The notes under the pieces are model-generated. The model was not told the origin of the DNA. It saw nothing but the letters and a program-made list of their open reading frames with translations, and made no database searches. This document shows, one piece after another, positions 24,868 through 34,967 of a DNA stretch of 64,000 nucleotides. The stretch covers positions 186,001-250,000 of the forward strand of contig NZ_VCEJ01000005.1 in assembly GCF_005860805.1 (NCBI RefSeq). Reading direction: 5' to 3'. The position numbers were made by a program, and so were the translations under genes. The DNA is from Dyadobacter luticola. Its GTDB lineage: Bacteria; Bacteroidota; Bacteroidia; Cytophagales; Spirosomataceae. How positions within the stretch are numbered: position 1 is the stretch's first letter; every line of letters starts with the position of its first letter.

Positions 24868-24919
24868 ATTTAGCATAACCCCCACATAAAGACATATCTG
24901 TTACCGTGGAAAATGGAAG

Positions 24920-24954
24920 AAGGCGTCGGGCAACACCGGCGCCTTGTTTGTTTT
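24920..24954 (+). terminator. Rho-independent terminator after the two small genes
   Basis: AAGGCGTCGG and CCGGCGCCTT form a 10-pair stem with one G-U pair around GCAACA, followed by GTTTGTTTT. Confidence 0.85.
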
Positions 24955-25039
24955 AGGGCAGATCAATAAATCATGAATATTAAGGTGTTCACGAACCCAC
25001 CGGAATTTCTCCGCGTTATCCGGTTTCTACACCACAATC

Positions 25040-26272
25040 ATGATGTCCAAAAAAACGTATTTTTTCCTCATCCTTATTTTAGGAAGTCTTACCGCGCTCG
25101 GCCCTTTTTCTATTGATATGTACCTGCCGGGCTTCCCGGCCATCGCCAAAGACCTCCATACCACCGCCGCAAAAGTTTCCTTATCATTATCCGGATTTTT
25201 TATCGGCATATCATTCGGCCAGCTTTTATACGGCCCGCTGCTGGACCGGTTCGGCCGGAAAAAGCCGCTTTTTATTGGTCTCTGTGTATACATTCTCGCG
25301 GCGATTGGCTGTGCGCTGGCGAATAGTATCGAAAGTCTGATTGTGCTGCGGGTGATCCAGGCTATCGGAAGCTGTGCTGCTACGGTAGCGTCAGTGGCGA
25401 TGGTGCGCGATCTCTTTCCGGTGAGCGAGAACGCCAAAGTCTTTTCACTTTTATTACTGGTAGTCGGCGTTTCCCCGATGATCGCGCCGACCGTTGGCGG
25501 ATATGTGACCGCTGCATTTGGCTGGCATACCGTGTTTTGGATCCTGGCGGCGATGGGCATTGCGATCCTGGTTGCAACCATTTTCTGGCTTCCCGACAGC
25601 TACAAGCCCGACAAAACGTTATCATTAAAGCCTAAGCCGATCATTCAGAATTTTCTTACAGTTATTCAAAATCCGCAATTCTACACGTATTCCATCACCG
25701 GCGCCGTCGCATTCTCAGGCTTGTTTGCCTACGTATCGGGCTCGCCGCTCGTTTTTATGGAAGTTTTTCACACCGACGAAAAAGTTTACGGCTGGATTTT
25801 CGCTTTTCTGTCGGTCGGGTTTATTGGTTCAAGTCAGCTGAATACCTTGTTTTTGAGAAAATTCACGAGTGAGCAGGTGGTCAACATAGCATTGATCGCG
25901 CAGGTTTTTATCTCCATCACGTTTCTTGCGGCTGCATTAAACGGATTGTTGACTTTGCCGGTAACCATCGTTTTTCTCTTCTTTTTCCTTTGCTGCGTAG
26001 GCTACACTTACCCAAATGCCGCCGCACTTTCACTCGCGCCTTTTTCTAAAAATGCCGGAAGCGCTTCTGCCTTAATGGGCGCTTTTCAAATGGGCGCAGG
26101 GACATTGATCTCCGTCGCGATCAGTTTATTTGAAGTACCTTCGGTGGTTCCGATGGTTGGTTCAATGGTCATTTCATCTTCCCTGGCGCTGACGATTTTG
26201 CTCGTCGGCAGACGTTTTATTACAGAAAAAGTGGAAGTACAGGAAGGCGCGGACGCCGGATTAGCGCATTGA
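25040..26272 (+). CDS. Bcr/CflA family multidrug efflux MFS transporter
   Basis: A 410-residue protein with about 12 membrane segments. The Bcr/CflA signature SLTALGPFSIDMYLPGFPAI spans residues 17-36, and MFS motif A appears as YGPLLDRFGRKKP. The drug:proton antiporter motif C region is GVSPMIAPTVGGYV. Members export bicyclomycin, chloramphenicol or similar compounds across the inner membrane by proton antiport; the natural substrate here is unknown. A helicase gene follows 13 bases later, so co-transcription is likely, but a functional link is not evident. Confidence 0.92.
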   Translation: MMSKKTYFFLILILGSLTALGPFSIDMYLPGFPAIAKDLHTTAAKVSLSLSGFFIGISFGQLLYGPLLDRFGRKKPLFIGLCVYILAAIGCALANSIESLIVLRVIQAIGSCAATVASVAMVRDLFPVSENAKVFSLLLLVVGVSPMIAPTVGGYVTAAFGWHTVFWILAAMGIAILVATIFWLPDSYKPDKTLSLKPKPIIQNFLTVIQNPQFYTYSITGAVAFSGLFAYVSGSPLVFMEVFHTDEKVYGWIFAFLSVGFIGSSQLNTLFLRKFTSEQVVNIALIAQVFISITFLAAALNGLLTLPVTIVFLFFFLCCVGYTYPNAAALSLAPFSKNAGSASALMGAFQMGAGTLISVAISLFEVPSVVPMVGSMVISSSLALTILLVGRRFITEKVEVQEGADAGLAH

Positions 26273-26285
26273 TTTTCAATTTTTT

Positions 26286-28229
26286 ATGAATGAATATTTT
26301 AAAAAACTGCTTGACTTACTGAAAGTTGAGCGGGAAGAAGACCGGCAATCCTATATCCGGATCACCGAAATGTCTTCGGTTTCCGAGCGACGCGCCAATG
26401 GTCTGGCCTGGTATCCGATCGCGATCCGGGGAAATGAAATGACGCGCGGCGAATATCTGAATGTGGAAGTTGAGCGCACCACACACCAGGACATTCCGCA
26501 CCAGCTGCGGTTTGGCGTACCGGCAGTTTTGTTTAGCAATCACGAGCCTAAAAAAGACCGCGTCGAAGGCGTAATCTCCCACCAAAGCGGTAATCGCCTG
26601 AAAATCACATTACGCACCGATGAACTTCCCGAATGGTCGCGCGACGGTAAGCTGGGAATCGATCTGCTTTTTGACGACAACAGTTACGACGAAATGCAGA
26701 ACGCGCTCAAAGCCGCGGCAGCATTGAGTGAAAATGTTAAAGAAGGACATTTAGTCAAAGTTTTAACCGGCGAAAAATCCCCGACTTTTCAGGACAATTT
26801 TTCAAAAATTGAATTACCAAAACTGAATGCTTCCCAAAACGAAGCATTAAATAAAATCCTGACAGCCAACGAACTGTCGATTGTACACGGGCCTCCGGGA
26901 ACGGGGAAAACCACCACGCTGGTTCAGGCGATCAAAACTTTGGCTAAAAAGGAGCAGAAAATATTGGTAGTGGCACCTAGCAATACGGCGGTGGATCTGC
27001 TGAGTGAAAAGCTGAGCGAGGAAGGTTTGAATGTGGTCCGGGTTGGGAACCCGGTGCGGGTTTCGGAGCGGCTGATGTCGCTGACATTGGATAGCAAAAT
27101 GTCGTCACACCCAAGCATTAGGGAGGTAAAAACGTTGAAGAAACAGGCGAGCGAATACAAGAACCTGGCACATAAGTACAAGCGGAATTTCGGAAAATTG
27201 GAGCGCGATCAGCGGAAAGCGCTTTTTGACGAAGCGCACCGGATTATGAAGGATGTGGGGCAGATCGAGCAGTATGCGATTGACGATGTGCTGGGCAAAT
27301 CGCAGGTAATTACCGCAACATTGGTTGGTGCAAACCATCACACTGTCAGGAGTTTGAAATATAATACGGTCGTGATCGATGAAGCGGGGCAGGCTTTGGA
27401 ACCGGCTTGCTGGATACCGATTTTGAAAGCCGAAAAGGTGGTACTAGCCGGTGATCATTTCCAGCTTGCGCCGACCATTAAATCCAGTGAAGCTGCGAAA
27501 AATGGTTTGAGCAAAACATTACTGGAAAAATGCGCCGAGCTTTACCCGGAAGCGGTCGTGCTGCTGGAAGAACAATATCGTATGAATGAGGCGATTATGG
27601 GGTTTTCTTCCAAAAAATTTTATCAAAACAAATTGAAAGCCCACGCCTCAGTAGCCACGCGCACTTTATTTCCAGGAGACCAGCCGCTGAACTTCATCGA
27701 CACAGCCGGCTGCGGTTTCGACGAAAAACTGGAAGGCACCAGCTCCACCAACCCCGACGAAGCCGCATTTTTATACAAACATTTAACCCAGCTAGTCACC
27801 TCCATCGAAGAAGCCAACAAAACAACCCCGAACCCAGGAACCACCCCGATCAACTCCGGCCCAAACTTCCCAACAATTGCGATCATCTCCCCCTACAAAC
27901 AACAAATCAACATTCTGAAAGACCAGTTGCAGCACGTCCCGATCCTGCAACCGTATTTGAGCAACATTTCTGTCAATACGATCGATAGTTTTCAGGGCCA
28001 GGAGCGCGACGTGGTGTATATCAGCATGACGCGGAGCAACGCGGAGGGTGAAATCGGGTTTTTATCTGACATTCGCCGGATGAATGTGGCGATGACGCGT
28101 GCACGGAAAAAGCTGGTGGTGATAGGGGATAGCGCCACGCTTTCGCAGCTGCAATTTTATACGGATTTCATTGGCTATGCCGAAAATCTGAATGCTTACC
28201 AAAGCGCCTGGGAGTTTGTCGACAGCTAG
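26286..28229 (+). CDS. Superfamily 1B helicase, Upf1/IGHMBP2-like
   Basis: A 647-residue helicase. An N-terminal beta-barrel region (about residues 30-130) precedes the SF1 core. Walker A is HGPPGTGKTTT (202-211), motif II is VIDEAGQALEP, motif III GDHFQLAPTI and motif IV LEEQYRMN. Motif V is NTIDSFQGQERDVV and motif VI VAMTRARKKLVV. This matches the 5'-to-3' Upf1/SMBP-2 group acting on RNA or DNA. Bacterial members are widespread in Bacteroidota and poorly characterised. It is transcribed together with the preceding efflux pump gene. Confidence 0.93.
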   Translation: MNEYFKKLLDLLKVEREEDRQSYIRITEMSSVSERRANGLAWYPIAIRGNEMTRGEYLNVEVERTTHQDIPHQLRFGVPAVLFSNHEPKKDRVEGVISHQSGNRLKITLRTDELPEWSRDGKLGIDLLFDDNSYDEMQNALKAAAALSENVKEGHLVKVLTGEKSPTFQDNFSKIELPKLNASQNEALNKILTANELSIVHGPPGTGKTTTLVQAIKTLAKKEQKILVVAPSNTAVDLLSEKLSEEGLNVVRVGNPVRVSERLMSLTLDSKMSSHPSIREVKTLKKQASEYKNLAHKYKRNFGKLERDQRKALFDEAHRIMKDVGQIEQYAIDDVLGKSQVITATLVGANHHTVRSLKYNTVVIDEAGQALEPACWIPILKAEKVVLAGDHFQLAPTIKSSEAAKNGLSKTLLEKCAELYPEAVVLLEEQYRMNEAIMGFSSKKFYQNKLKAHASVATRTLFPGDQPLNFIDTAGCGFDEKLEGTSSTNPDEAAFLYKHLTQLVTSIEEANKTTPNPGTTPINSGPNFPTIAIISPYKQQINILKDQLQHVPILQPYLSNISVNTIDSFQGQERDVVYISMTRSNAEGEIGFLSDIRRMNVAMTRARKKLVVIGDSATLSQLQFYTDFIGYAENLNAYQSAWEFVDS

Positions 28230-28244
28230 TTTCTCCGCCTGAAT

Positions 28245-28274
28245 TTTGTTTTTCGCGCAACGGATTTATATTTA
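28245..28274 (+). promoter_or_regulatory. Candidate promoter for the DUF5686 gene
   Basis: TTTG at 28245-28248 and TATATTTA at 28267-28274 are separated by 18 bases. This is close to the Bacteroidota -33/-7 arrangement, with one mismatch in the -7 box, and lies 62 bases before the ATG. Confidence 0.4.
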
Positions 28275-28336
28275 TTAGCATCTTGGTGACAAGTTGTAAA
28301 TAAACCGGCACTCACCGCGGACCCAAAATAAGGCTT

Positions 28337-31129
28337 ATGCGCATTCTTTACGCTCTCACATTTCTACTGTCTCTACTTTTTTCCGCCGGGTCTTCTTTTG
28401 CCCAAACCGGCGTAAAAGGCACAATCAAAACCACGAAAGGCGAGCCGCTGCCCTTTGCGGCGATCATTGTCAAAGGCACGGAGATCAGCACCATTTCCAA
28501 TGAAGAAGGGAAGTATCAGCTTGATTTAAAGCCTGGTTATCACGAAGTTATCTTTCAATACCTGGGTTTTAAAACCGGTATGAAGGCATTCACCATTGAA
28601 AATAAAATGGAAACCTTTGACCTTACAATGGAAGAGCAGGCGCTGAATTTGGGTGAGGTGCGCATCGGCAGCAAAGAGGAGGATCCGGCGTACACGATTA
28701 TGCGCCGCGCGATTGCCAAAAGCCGCTATCATTTGCTGCAAGTGGATGGTTATACCGCCAAAGTTTACTCAAAATCCTCCATCGTGGTGACTGATCTGCC
28801 GATGGAATTTTTGTATAAAAAACAATTGAAGGAGGTCGAGCAGGAGACGAATTTCAAAAAAGGCGTCCCGATTTTGAATGAAAGCGTGACGGAAGTGACT
28901 TTCCGCCAGCCAAATTCTTACAAACAAAAAGTAATTGCTTCCCGAAACAGTCAGGATAAGAATTTCGCGGATCCCAATGCTTATTTGTTGGCGAGCTTCT
29001 ACCAGCCTGAGGTTGTGAAAGCTGTTTCGCCGCTTTCGCCGCGCGCATTTGCTTACTATAAGTTTGAGTATCAGGGTGCTTTTCGTGAAAACGGGATTGA
29101 GGTAAATAAGATCAAGGTCACGCCGCGGTCTTATGGCGAAGGCGTTTATCGGGGTACGATTCACATTATCGAAGGCGAGTGGAGCATTTACAGTCTTGAT
29201 CTGGAAACGGTAAATACGGGTTTCAACATTGCGATCAAACAGGTTTATAGTCCGGTGCAAGGCGTGTGGATGCCTGTAAATCAACAGTTTCACGTCGCCG
29301 GCGGGATTTATGGATTTAAAGGAAAAGGCGATTTCGTGATCTCTCAATCATTTACCAATGTGAAGATCAACCCGACATTCCGGCCCGACATTGTGGTGGT
29401 TGACGGTAAAAAGGAGAAGGAGGAAGCGAAGAAAGTGAAGCTTTCGAACCGCGAGATCAAGACGCAAAAAATGGAAGACGTAGTGAGCAAGCAGAAAGAA
29501 TTTTCGGCCAAAAACCTGCGCAAATTGATGAAGGAATATGAAAAGCAGGACCTGAAAGCGAAGGAGGAAAAAGGGGAGGATATCGACATGAACCTCACCA
29601 GAAGCGACTCGACCGTGGTGGATTCGATGGCGAGCCGGCGAACGATGGCATTCTGGGATTCGATCCGCACCGTGCCGCTCACGACCGCCGAAGTGAAAAG
29701 TTATACGCGACTCGACAGCATTATTGTGGTGCAGGAAAACAAGAAGCCGGAAAATAATGAAGGTAAATCAAAAGCAAGCTCGGATACGACGAAAAGCGGA
29801 AAAAAAGGTGGTAGCGGCAGCTTTTTCGGCTTTTTGGGTGATGTAGTAACCGGGCATAGTTTCGGTTTTGGCAAGAAAAGCCCCTGGCGGCTGGATTATG
29901 TGAGTCCGATCTTCGGTGCGCAGGTGAATACCGTGGAAGGTTTTGCATTGAATGGAGGAGGTTTGAAACTGCGTTATGGCGGCCGAAAAAAGACAGCGGA
30001 GGAAGTTGAGATTGGTACAAATGGCGTGAAGAGGATACCGCCTCCGGGGAAAAGGCAGGAATTATCTTTCAATGCATTGACCCGCTACTCTTTCGCGCGG
30101 CAGAAATTGCTGGCGACTGGCGGCGTGGATTATACCTCCGGGCGCAACACATTCAACCTGATCGGCGGGAGCACGGTTTCACAGTTTAATGGTGAAAACC
30201 CGATGCACCCACTGCTGAATACATTTACGACTTTGTTTCTGGAAAGGAATTTTGTAAAAATTTATCAAAAGGATTTTGTGCGGCTGGATTTTAAAACTGA
30301 CCGTGAAAATGAACATTTTGATTTCAAAGCCAATGTTGAATATGCTGACCGTAGTCCGCTCCGGAATGTGCGTGACATGAATCCATACAACTGGATCGAC
30401 TGGAAAAAGCGCGCGTTTACTTCCAATGTTCCTTTCAATATGGAGACCGCCGATGAAACGGGTACGATATCTACCGAAATGCAGCCGCATCAGGCCTTAA
30501 CTGTTGGATTAACAGCTTCTTACAAACCCTGGCAGAAGTACAAAACCAAGGGCGGTAAGACAACTTACTACTACGACGATTCGCCGAAAATTTCCTTTAA
30601 TTACCGAAAAGGTATTAACAAAGCATTCGGCAGCGACGTAGATTTCGACTTCGTACAGCTAGATTTTCAGCACGGATTTGACACCGGCGTAAGAAGCAAA
30701 CTGCGCTACAAAGTAGCCGCCGGCAAGTTTTTAAATAATGCGCAGGTACAATTTCCCGACTTCCAGCATTTTGCCGCAAACCGCTTTTTCTTCCAGTTTG
30801 GAGATCCGGTAAGTGTGTTTCGCGCGCTGGATTACTATCAGTACAGCACTTCTAAGGAATTCTTTGAGGCGCACATTCTCAGTGAGTTTCGCAAATTTTT
30901 ACTTACGCAGATCACCTGGTTCCGCATCATGGGCATCAAGGAAAACTTCATGTTGCATTACCTCGCCACGCCGAAATCAAACAATTATACCGAGCTAGGG
31001 TACGGCCTCGATGTGGGCATTCGCTTTCCGTTCCGGGTGGAAGTCGTGAGTAATTTTGAGAAGTTCAAGTACAAGTCGACGGTTTTCCGGATTGGGACTA
31101 CGATGAATATTAATTTGGGAAGGAATTGA
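28337..31129 (+). CDS. DUF5686 outer-membrane protein with carboxypeptidase-like domain
   Basis: A 930-residue protein with a signal peptide (cleavage near SFAQ). Residues 25-105 form a CarboxypepD_reg-like domain (GVKGTIKTTKGEPLPFAA, then YLGFKTG), and the rest is the long DUF5686 region. The middle contains a charged helical insert (about residues 360-420: KKEKEEAKKVKL, EYEKQDLKAKEEKG). The C-terminal half is beta-rich and ends in a barrel-like TTMNINLGRN. This arrangement is common in Bacteroidota, where the proteins are probably outer-membrane barrels linked to TonB-type or polysaccharide handling. No function is established. It is apparently monocistronic. Confidence 0.88.
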   Translation: MRILYALTFLLSLLFSAGSSFAQTGVKGTIKTTKGEPLPFAAIIVKGTEISTISNEEGKYQLDLKPGYHEVIFQYLGFKTGMKAFTIENKMETFDLTMEEQALNLGEVRIGSKEEDPAYTIMRRAIAKSRYHLLQVDGYTAKVYSKSSIVVTDLPMEFLYKKQLKEVEQETNFKKGVPILNESVTEVTFRQPNSYKQKVIASRNSQDKNFADPNAYLLASFYQPEVVKAVSPLSPRAFAYYKFEYQGAFRENGIEVNKIKVTPRSYGEGVYRGTIHIIEGEWSIYSLDLETVNTGFNIAIKQVYSPVQGVWMPVNQQFHVAGGIYGFKGKGDFVISQSFTNVKINPTFRPDIVVVDGKKEKEEAKKVKLSNREIKTQKMEDVVSKQKEFSAKNLRKLMKEYEKQDLKAKEEKGEDIDMNLTRSDSTVVDSMASRRTMAFWDSIRTVPLTTAEVKSYTRLDSIIVVQENKKPENNEGKSKASSDTTKSGKKGGSGSFFGFLGDVVTGHSFGFGKKSPWRLDYVSPIFGAQVNTVEGFALNGGGLKLRYGGRKKTAEEVEIGTNGVKRIPPPGKRQELSFNALTRYSFARQKLLATGGVDYTSGRNTFNLIGGSTVSQFNGENPMHPLLNTFTTLFLERNFVKIYQKDFVRLDFKTDRENEHFDFKANVEYADRSPLRNVRDMNPYNWIDWKKRAFTSNVPFNMETADETGTISTEMQPHQALTVGLTASYKPWQKYKTKGGKTTYYYDDSPKISFNYRKGINKAFGSDVDFDFVQLDFQHGFDTGVRSKLRYKVAAGKFLNNAQVQFPDFQHFAANRFFFQFGDPVSVFRALDYYQYSTSKEFFEAHILSEFRKFLLTQITWFRIMGIKENFMLHYLATPKSNNYTELGYGLDVGIRFPFRVEVVSNFEKFKYKSTVFRIGTTMNINLGRN

Positions 31130-31271
31130 GGTTTTTGCCTGAATCAATTATCTTCACAACATTCAAATCTCTCATTAAAATATAAGATCAAAGACGGGAC
31201 CTTGGTTCCGTTGCACCGGGCTTGAAGTTCGGTGAGCAGGTTTTTTTATATCTATATTTTAATGTTGAGAA

Positions 31272-31913
31272 ATGAAAGAAAATAGAAAGATCGCCGTGCT
31301 AGGCGGTGGTGGCCGGACTGGTCAATATGTTGTCAAACAGCTTGTTGAAAAGGGTTTTCAAATTAAGTTACTGCTTCGAAACCCGGAATCATTTACTATT
31401 TCTAGTCCACTTATTGAGATGATCAAAGGCGATGCGCTCGATTCAAGTATCGTCGGCGAGCTTTTGCAGAATTGCGATGCCGTGATCAGTACTTTGGGTC
31501 AGCGCAAGGATGAGCCGCTGGTAGCCAGTGCAGCAACACGTCACATTTTAAATGTCATTGAAAGGGAGAAAAATTCACAGATCCGGTACATTCTCCTGGC
31601 CGGGCTAAATGTGGATACGCCAACTGACCGGAAAAGTGCTGAGACACAGAAAGGCACGGACTGGATGAGGGCAACTTTTCCTGACATTCATGAAGACCGT
31701 CAAAAAGCATATTCGATATTGGCAACAAGTCAGGCCCCCTGGACGCTCGTGCGCGTGCCTTTCATCGAATTTACCGATGAGCGGAATGAAGTGAAAGTGG
31801 ATCTGTTTGACTGTCCGGGAAGTCGGATCAGCGCGGGGGATATTGCGCAGTTTATGATCGGGCAGTTGGAGGATCGCCGCTACCTGCAGAAAGCGCCGTT
31901 TATCAGCAACTAG
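31272..31913 (+). CDS. NAD(P)-binding Rossmann-fold protein, NmrA/atypical SDR-like
   Basis: A 213-residue single-domain protein. The nucleotide-binding motif GGGGRTGQYVVKQL is at residues 10-23, and LLRNPESF at 34-41 suggests NADP preference. ISTLGQRKDEPLV and YILLAGLNVDTP are conserved in the NAD(P)H-binding (PF13460-type) family. The lack of a classical YxxxK suggests a regulator or a non-reductive oxidoreductase like other members. The terminator downstream ends this gene and the oppositely oriented oxidase gene. Confidence 0.85.
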   Translation: MKENRKIAVLGGGGRTGQYVVKQLVEKGFQIKLLLRNPESFTISSPLIEMIKGDALDSSIVGELLQNCDAVISTLGQRKDEPLVASAATRHILNVIEREKNSQIRYILLAGLNVDTPTDRKSAETQKGTDWMRATFPDIHEDRQKAYSILATSQAPWTLVRVPFIEFTDERNEVKVDLFDCPGSRISAGDIAQFMIGQLEDRRYLQKAPFISN

Positions 31914-31922
31914 GCTAAGTGT

Positions 31923-31967
31923 AAAAAGCGGCCTGCCAGTTTTGAAACTGGTAAGTCGCTTTTTTTA
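31923..31967. terminator. Bidirectional terminator
   Basis: A compound hairpin: outer AAAAAGCG/CGCTTTTT and inner CCAGTTT/AAACTGG with a TG loop, ending in a T-run. It lies between the convergent stops at 31913 and 31989. Confidence 0.8.
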
Positions 31968-31988
31968 GACGTTAAAAAATCAAATCTC

Positions 31989-34967
31989 TCAAACCAGCGC
32001 ATCCCACAAAATCTCCGCCGGGTGCAGCGCCTGCCGCCCAGTACCATCATGTATCTGATGCCGGCAGCTGGTTCCTGGCGCGGCAATGATCACTTCCTCA
32101 GGTTGTTGGCGCACGGCGGGGAAAAGTACCAGCTCGCCGATTTGCATTGAAATGTCATAATGTTCTTTTTCGTACCCAAATGATCCGGCCATCCCGCAGC
32201 AGCCTGATGGAATCAATTGTACCGTGTAATTTTCAGGCAGCGACAGCATTTTTTTGGTGGGTATCATACTGGAAATGGCTTTTTGCTGGCAATGTCCGTG
32301 CAGCTTGATCAGCCGTTTTTCAGTAGTAAACTGATTTTTCGAAATATTTTTCAGTTCAATTTCACGGGCGATGAACTCGTCAAACTGCAAGGCATTTTGC
32401 GCCAGTTTCGTTGCCTCTGCTACTAATTCTTCATCAACTAAATCAGGATATTCGTCGCGGAATGTCAGTATCGCGGACGGTTCGATACCGACAAGTGGCG
32501 TATCGTGAGAGATAATGTTTTTTAGCAGTTGAATGTTTTCCTCCGCAATTTTCTTCGCGTCTTTCAAAAGTCCTTTCGAAAGCTGCGGACGTCCTGACGG
32601 CGCATGTTTTGGAATGATCACCTCATAACCCAGCTTTTCCAGCGCCAGGATCGACTTTTTGCCAATTTCAACATCATTATAATTGGTAAACTCATCACAA
32701 AAAAGGTAAACCTTCCGCTCCGATTTCACGGCTTCTTTTTTGCGGCCGTCATACCATTTTTTCAATGTGGTGCTGTGCAAAAGCGGCATCGTGCGCTCGG
32801 GATGAAAGCCAACCACCGAATTCGCCAATTTACGCAACGGGGCATTTTTATAGATCAGATTATACGCCCAGGGAACATAGCTCGCAAGGCCTGTCATTTT
32901 GGAAAAATTTCCCACCAGCCACGACCGCATCGGCACGCCATGCACGTCATGATACTGTTGCAAAAATTCCATTTTCAATTTCGCCACATCCACATTCGAC
33001 GGACATTCGCCTTTGCAGCCTTTGCAAGCCAGGCAGAGGTCGTACACTTCCTTAATCTCCTGGTTGTCAAAACGGTTTTCTTTCGGCGAGCGTGTCAGCA
33101 TTTCGCGCAGAATGTTGGCGCGCGCGCGGGTGGTATCCTTTTCATTGCGCGTGGCCATGAAGCTGGGACACATGGTACCGCCGCTCATCTGGGTTTTTCG
33201 GCAATCGCCGGATCCGTTACATTGCTCGGCGTGCTGCAGAATGTCCTGATCGTGGAAGCGGAAATAGGTTTTGAATTCCGGCGTTTTTTGGTCGGCTTCG
33301 TAGCGCAGAAATGTATCCATCGGCGCCGTATCCACGATTTTGCCCGGGTTGAAAATGTTGTTCGGGTCCCAGGTTTTCTTGATTTCCTTGAAAAGCTGGT
33401 AGTTATGTTCGCCCACCATTTTAGGGATAAACTCGCCACGCAGACGCCCGTCGCCGTGCTCGCCGGAAAGTGAGCCGTCGTATTTCTTCACCAGGGCCGC
33501 AATTTCCTCCGCAATCATCCGGAATTGCCGATGTCCCTCCGCCGTTTTTAAATTAATGATCGGCCGCAAGTGCAGCTCGCCGGAGCCTGCGTGCGCGTAA
33601 TGCACCGCCGACATGCCGTTTTTCTTCAAAATCTCATTAAAATCCCGGATATATTCCGGCTGGTCGTACACGTCGATCGCCGTGTCCTCGATCACCGCCA
33701 CCGCCTTTTCATCGCCCGGAATGTTGGATAACAAGCCCAACCCAGCTTTGCGGAGCGTCCATATTTTTTTGGTATCATCGCCAAAAAGCAGGGGATAGTG
33801 GAAGCCGATGCCCGCTTCCTTAAGCTCCTTTTCCAGATCTGCCGCCAGCGCTTCAACCTCCTCTTTGGTCTCCCGCGAAAGATCCACGACCAGGATCGCC
33901 GGGAAAGATCCGTCAGGTTTATTTTTTACAAAAAATGCGTTTTTCTTCTGTTCCGGGTTGGTAGCGGCACATTCCAACACATAATTATCAATCAGCTCGA
34001 CAGCCTGCGGACCGTACTTCAATGTTAAGATCGTCGCCCGCAAAGATTCGTCGATGGTATCGCAATGCACGCAAACCAGTCCCTGCGTTTTGGGCGGCAG
34101 CGGTACAAGGTTCAGTTTTATTTCTGTCAAAAAGCAAAGCGTACCCTCCGAGCCGGCGATAAGGCTGCACATATTAAAAGGTTTCGCGGCAGTATTCTCT
34201 GCACCGACGTACGGCGAAGTGTTCAACAGCATGTCCAGCGCGTAGCCGGTGTTGCGTCTTTCAACAGAAGGTTTTGGGAAATTTTTCCTGATTTCCTCCT
34301 GATTATCAGGTGCTGCAAGAATTTCATTTGTCCTGAGATAGATCTTGTCCAGCAATGTTGCGCTGCCATTTTTTTGAGCCGCACTTTGCAGTATATTTTC
34401 AAATCCGCTGTTTTCAACACTTTTAAATTCAGCATCCGAGCCATCCGCAAGGATCGCTTTTACCTCCAATGTATGTTCCCTGGTACTCCCATAGACGATG
34501 GAATTTGATCCGCAGGAATTATTCCCGACCATCCCGCCGATCATCGCACGGTTCGCCGTAGAAGTTTCTGGCCCGAAATACAGTCCGTATGGTTTCAGCG
34601 CCATATTCAGCTCATCGCGCACCACGCCCGGCTGCACCCGTACCCACCGTTCTGACTTGTTAATTTCAAGTATTTTGGTAAAATTTTTAGAAACGTCTAC
34701 TACTATACCGTTACCCACCACTTGCCCGGCCAGCGAAGTCCCGGCAGTCCTGGGAATCAGCGAAATACGGTTTTGAGTGGCGTAAGAAATGAGTGTTTTA
34801 AGGTCCTTTTTGGATTTGGGAATTGCTACGGCCAAAGGCATTTCGCGGTAAGCCGACGCATCGGTTGCGTACAGCGTCCGCATGGTATTGTCGTAATACA
34901 AGTCACCTTCCAGACTCCTGGCAAGCGCGCTCAGGTCGGTATCCAATGCAGGGAACGGCGTGGTCAT
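31989..34967 (-). CDS. FAD- and Fe-S-binding oxidase, GlcD/GlpC-like fusion (YdiJ-type)
   Basis: A 992-residue fusion. The N-terminal part (about 45-270) is an FAD_binding_4 domain with PRTAGTSLAGQVVGNG and the FAD-oxidase C-terminal domain at about 280-540 (GDGRLRGEFIP). A two-cluster ferredoxin-like region follows at about 590-670 (CNGSGDCRKTQ and CLACKGCKGECP). A CCG-type domain sits at the C-terminus (LHGHCQQKA, PSGCCGMAGSFGYE). This matches YdiJ, which oxidises D-2-hydroxyglutarate or D-lactate-like acids and passes electrons to the membrane. The exact substrate is not evident. The gene stands alone on the minus strand. Confidence 0.92.
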   Translation of the reverse strand: MTTPFPALDTDLSALARSLEGDLYYDNTMRTLYATDASAYREMPLAVAIPKSKKDLKTLISYATQNRISLIPRTAGTSLAGQVVGNGIVVDVSKNFTKILEINKSERWVRVQPGVVRDELNMALKPYGLYFGPETSTANRAMIGGMVGNNSCGSNSIVYGSTREHTLEVKAILADGSDAEFKSVENSGFENILQSAAQKNGSATLLDKIYLRTNEILAAPDNQEEIRKNFPKPSVERRNTGYALDMLLNTSPYVGAENTAAKPFNMCSLIAGSEGTLCFLTEIKLNLVPLPPKTQGLVCVHCDTIDESLRATILTLKYGPQAVELIDNYVLECAATNPEQKKNAFFVKNKPDGSFPAILVVDLSRETKEEVEALAADLEKELKEAGIGFHYPLLFGDDTKKIWTLRKAGLGLLSNIPGDEKAVAVIEDTAIDVYDQPEYIRDFNEILKKNGMSAVHYAHAGSGELHLRPIINLKTAEGHRQFRMIAEEIAALVKKYDGSLSGEHGDGRLRGEFIPKMVGEHNYQLFKEIKKTWDPNNIFNPGKIVDTAPMDTFLRYEADQKTPEFKTYFRFHDQDILQHAEQCNGSGDCRKTQMSGGTMCPSFMATRNEKDTTRARANILREMLTRSPKENRFDNQEIKEVYDLCLACKGCKGECPSNVDVAKLKMEFLQQYHDVHGVPMRSWLVGNFSKMTGLASYVPWAYNLIYKNAPLRKLANSVVGFHPERTMPLLHSTTLKKWYDGRKKEAVKSERKVYLFCDEFTNYNDVEIGKKSILALEKLGYEVIIPKHAPSGRPQLSKGLLKDAKKIAEENIQLLKNIISHDTPLVGIEPSAILTFRDEYPDLVDEELVAEATKLAQNALQFDEFIAREIELKNISKNQFTTEKRLIKLHGHCQQKAISSMIPTKKMLSLPENYTVQLIPSGCCGMAGSFGYEKEHYDISMQIGELVLFPAVRQQPEEVIIAAPGTSCRHQIHDGTGRQALHPAEILWDALV

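Noticed and set aside
32604..33473. 289-codon plus-strand frame within the FAD/Fe-S oxidase gene
   Set aside because: Antisense shadow; no signal peptide or known domain.
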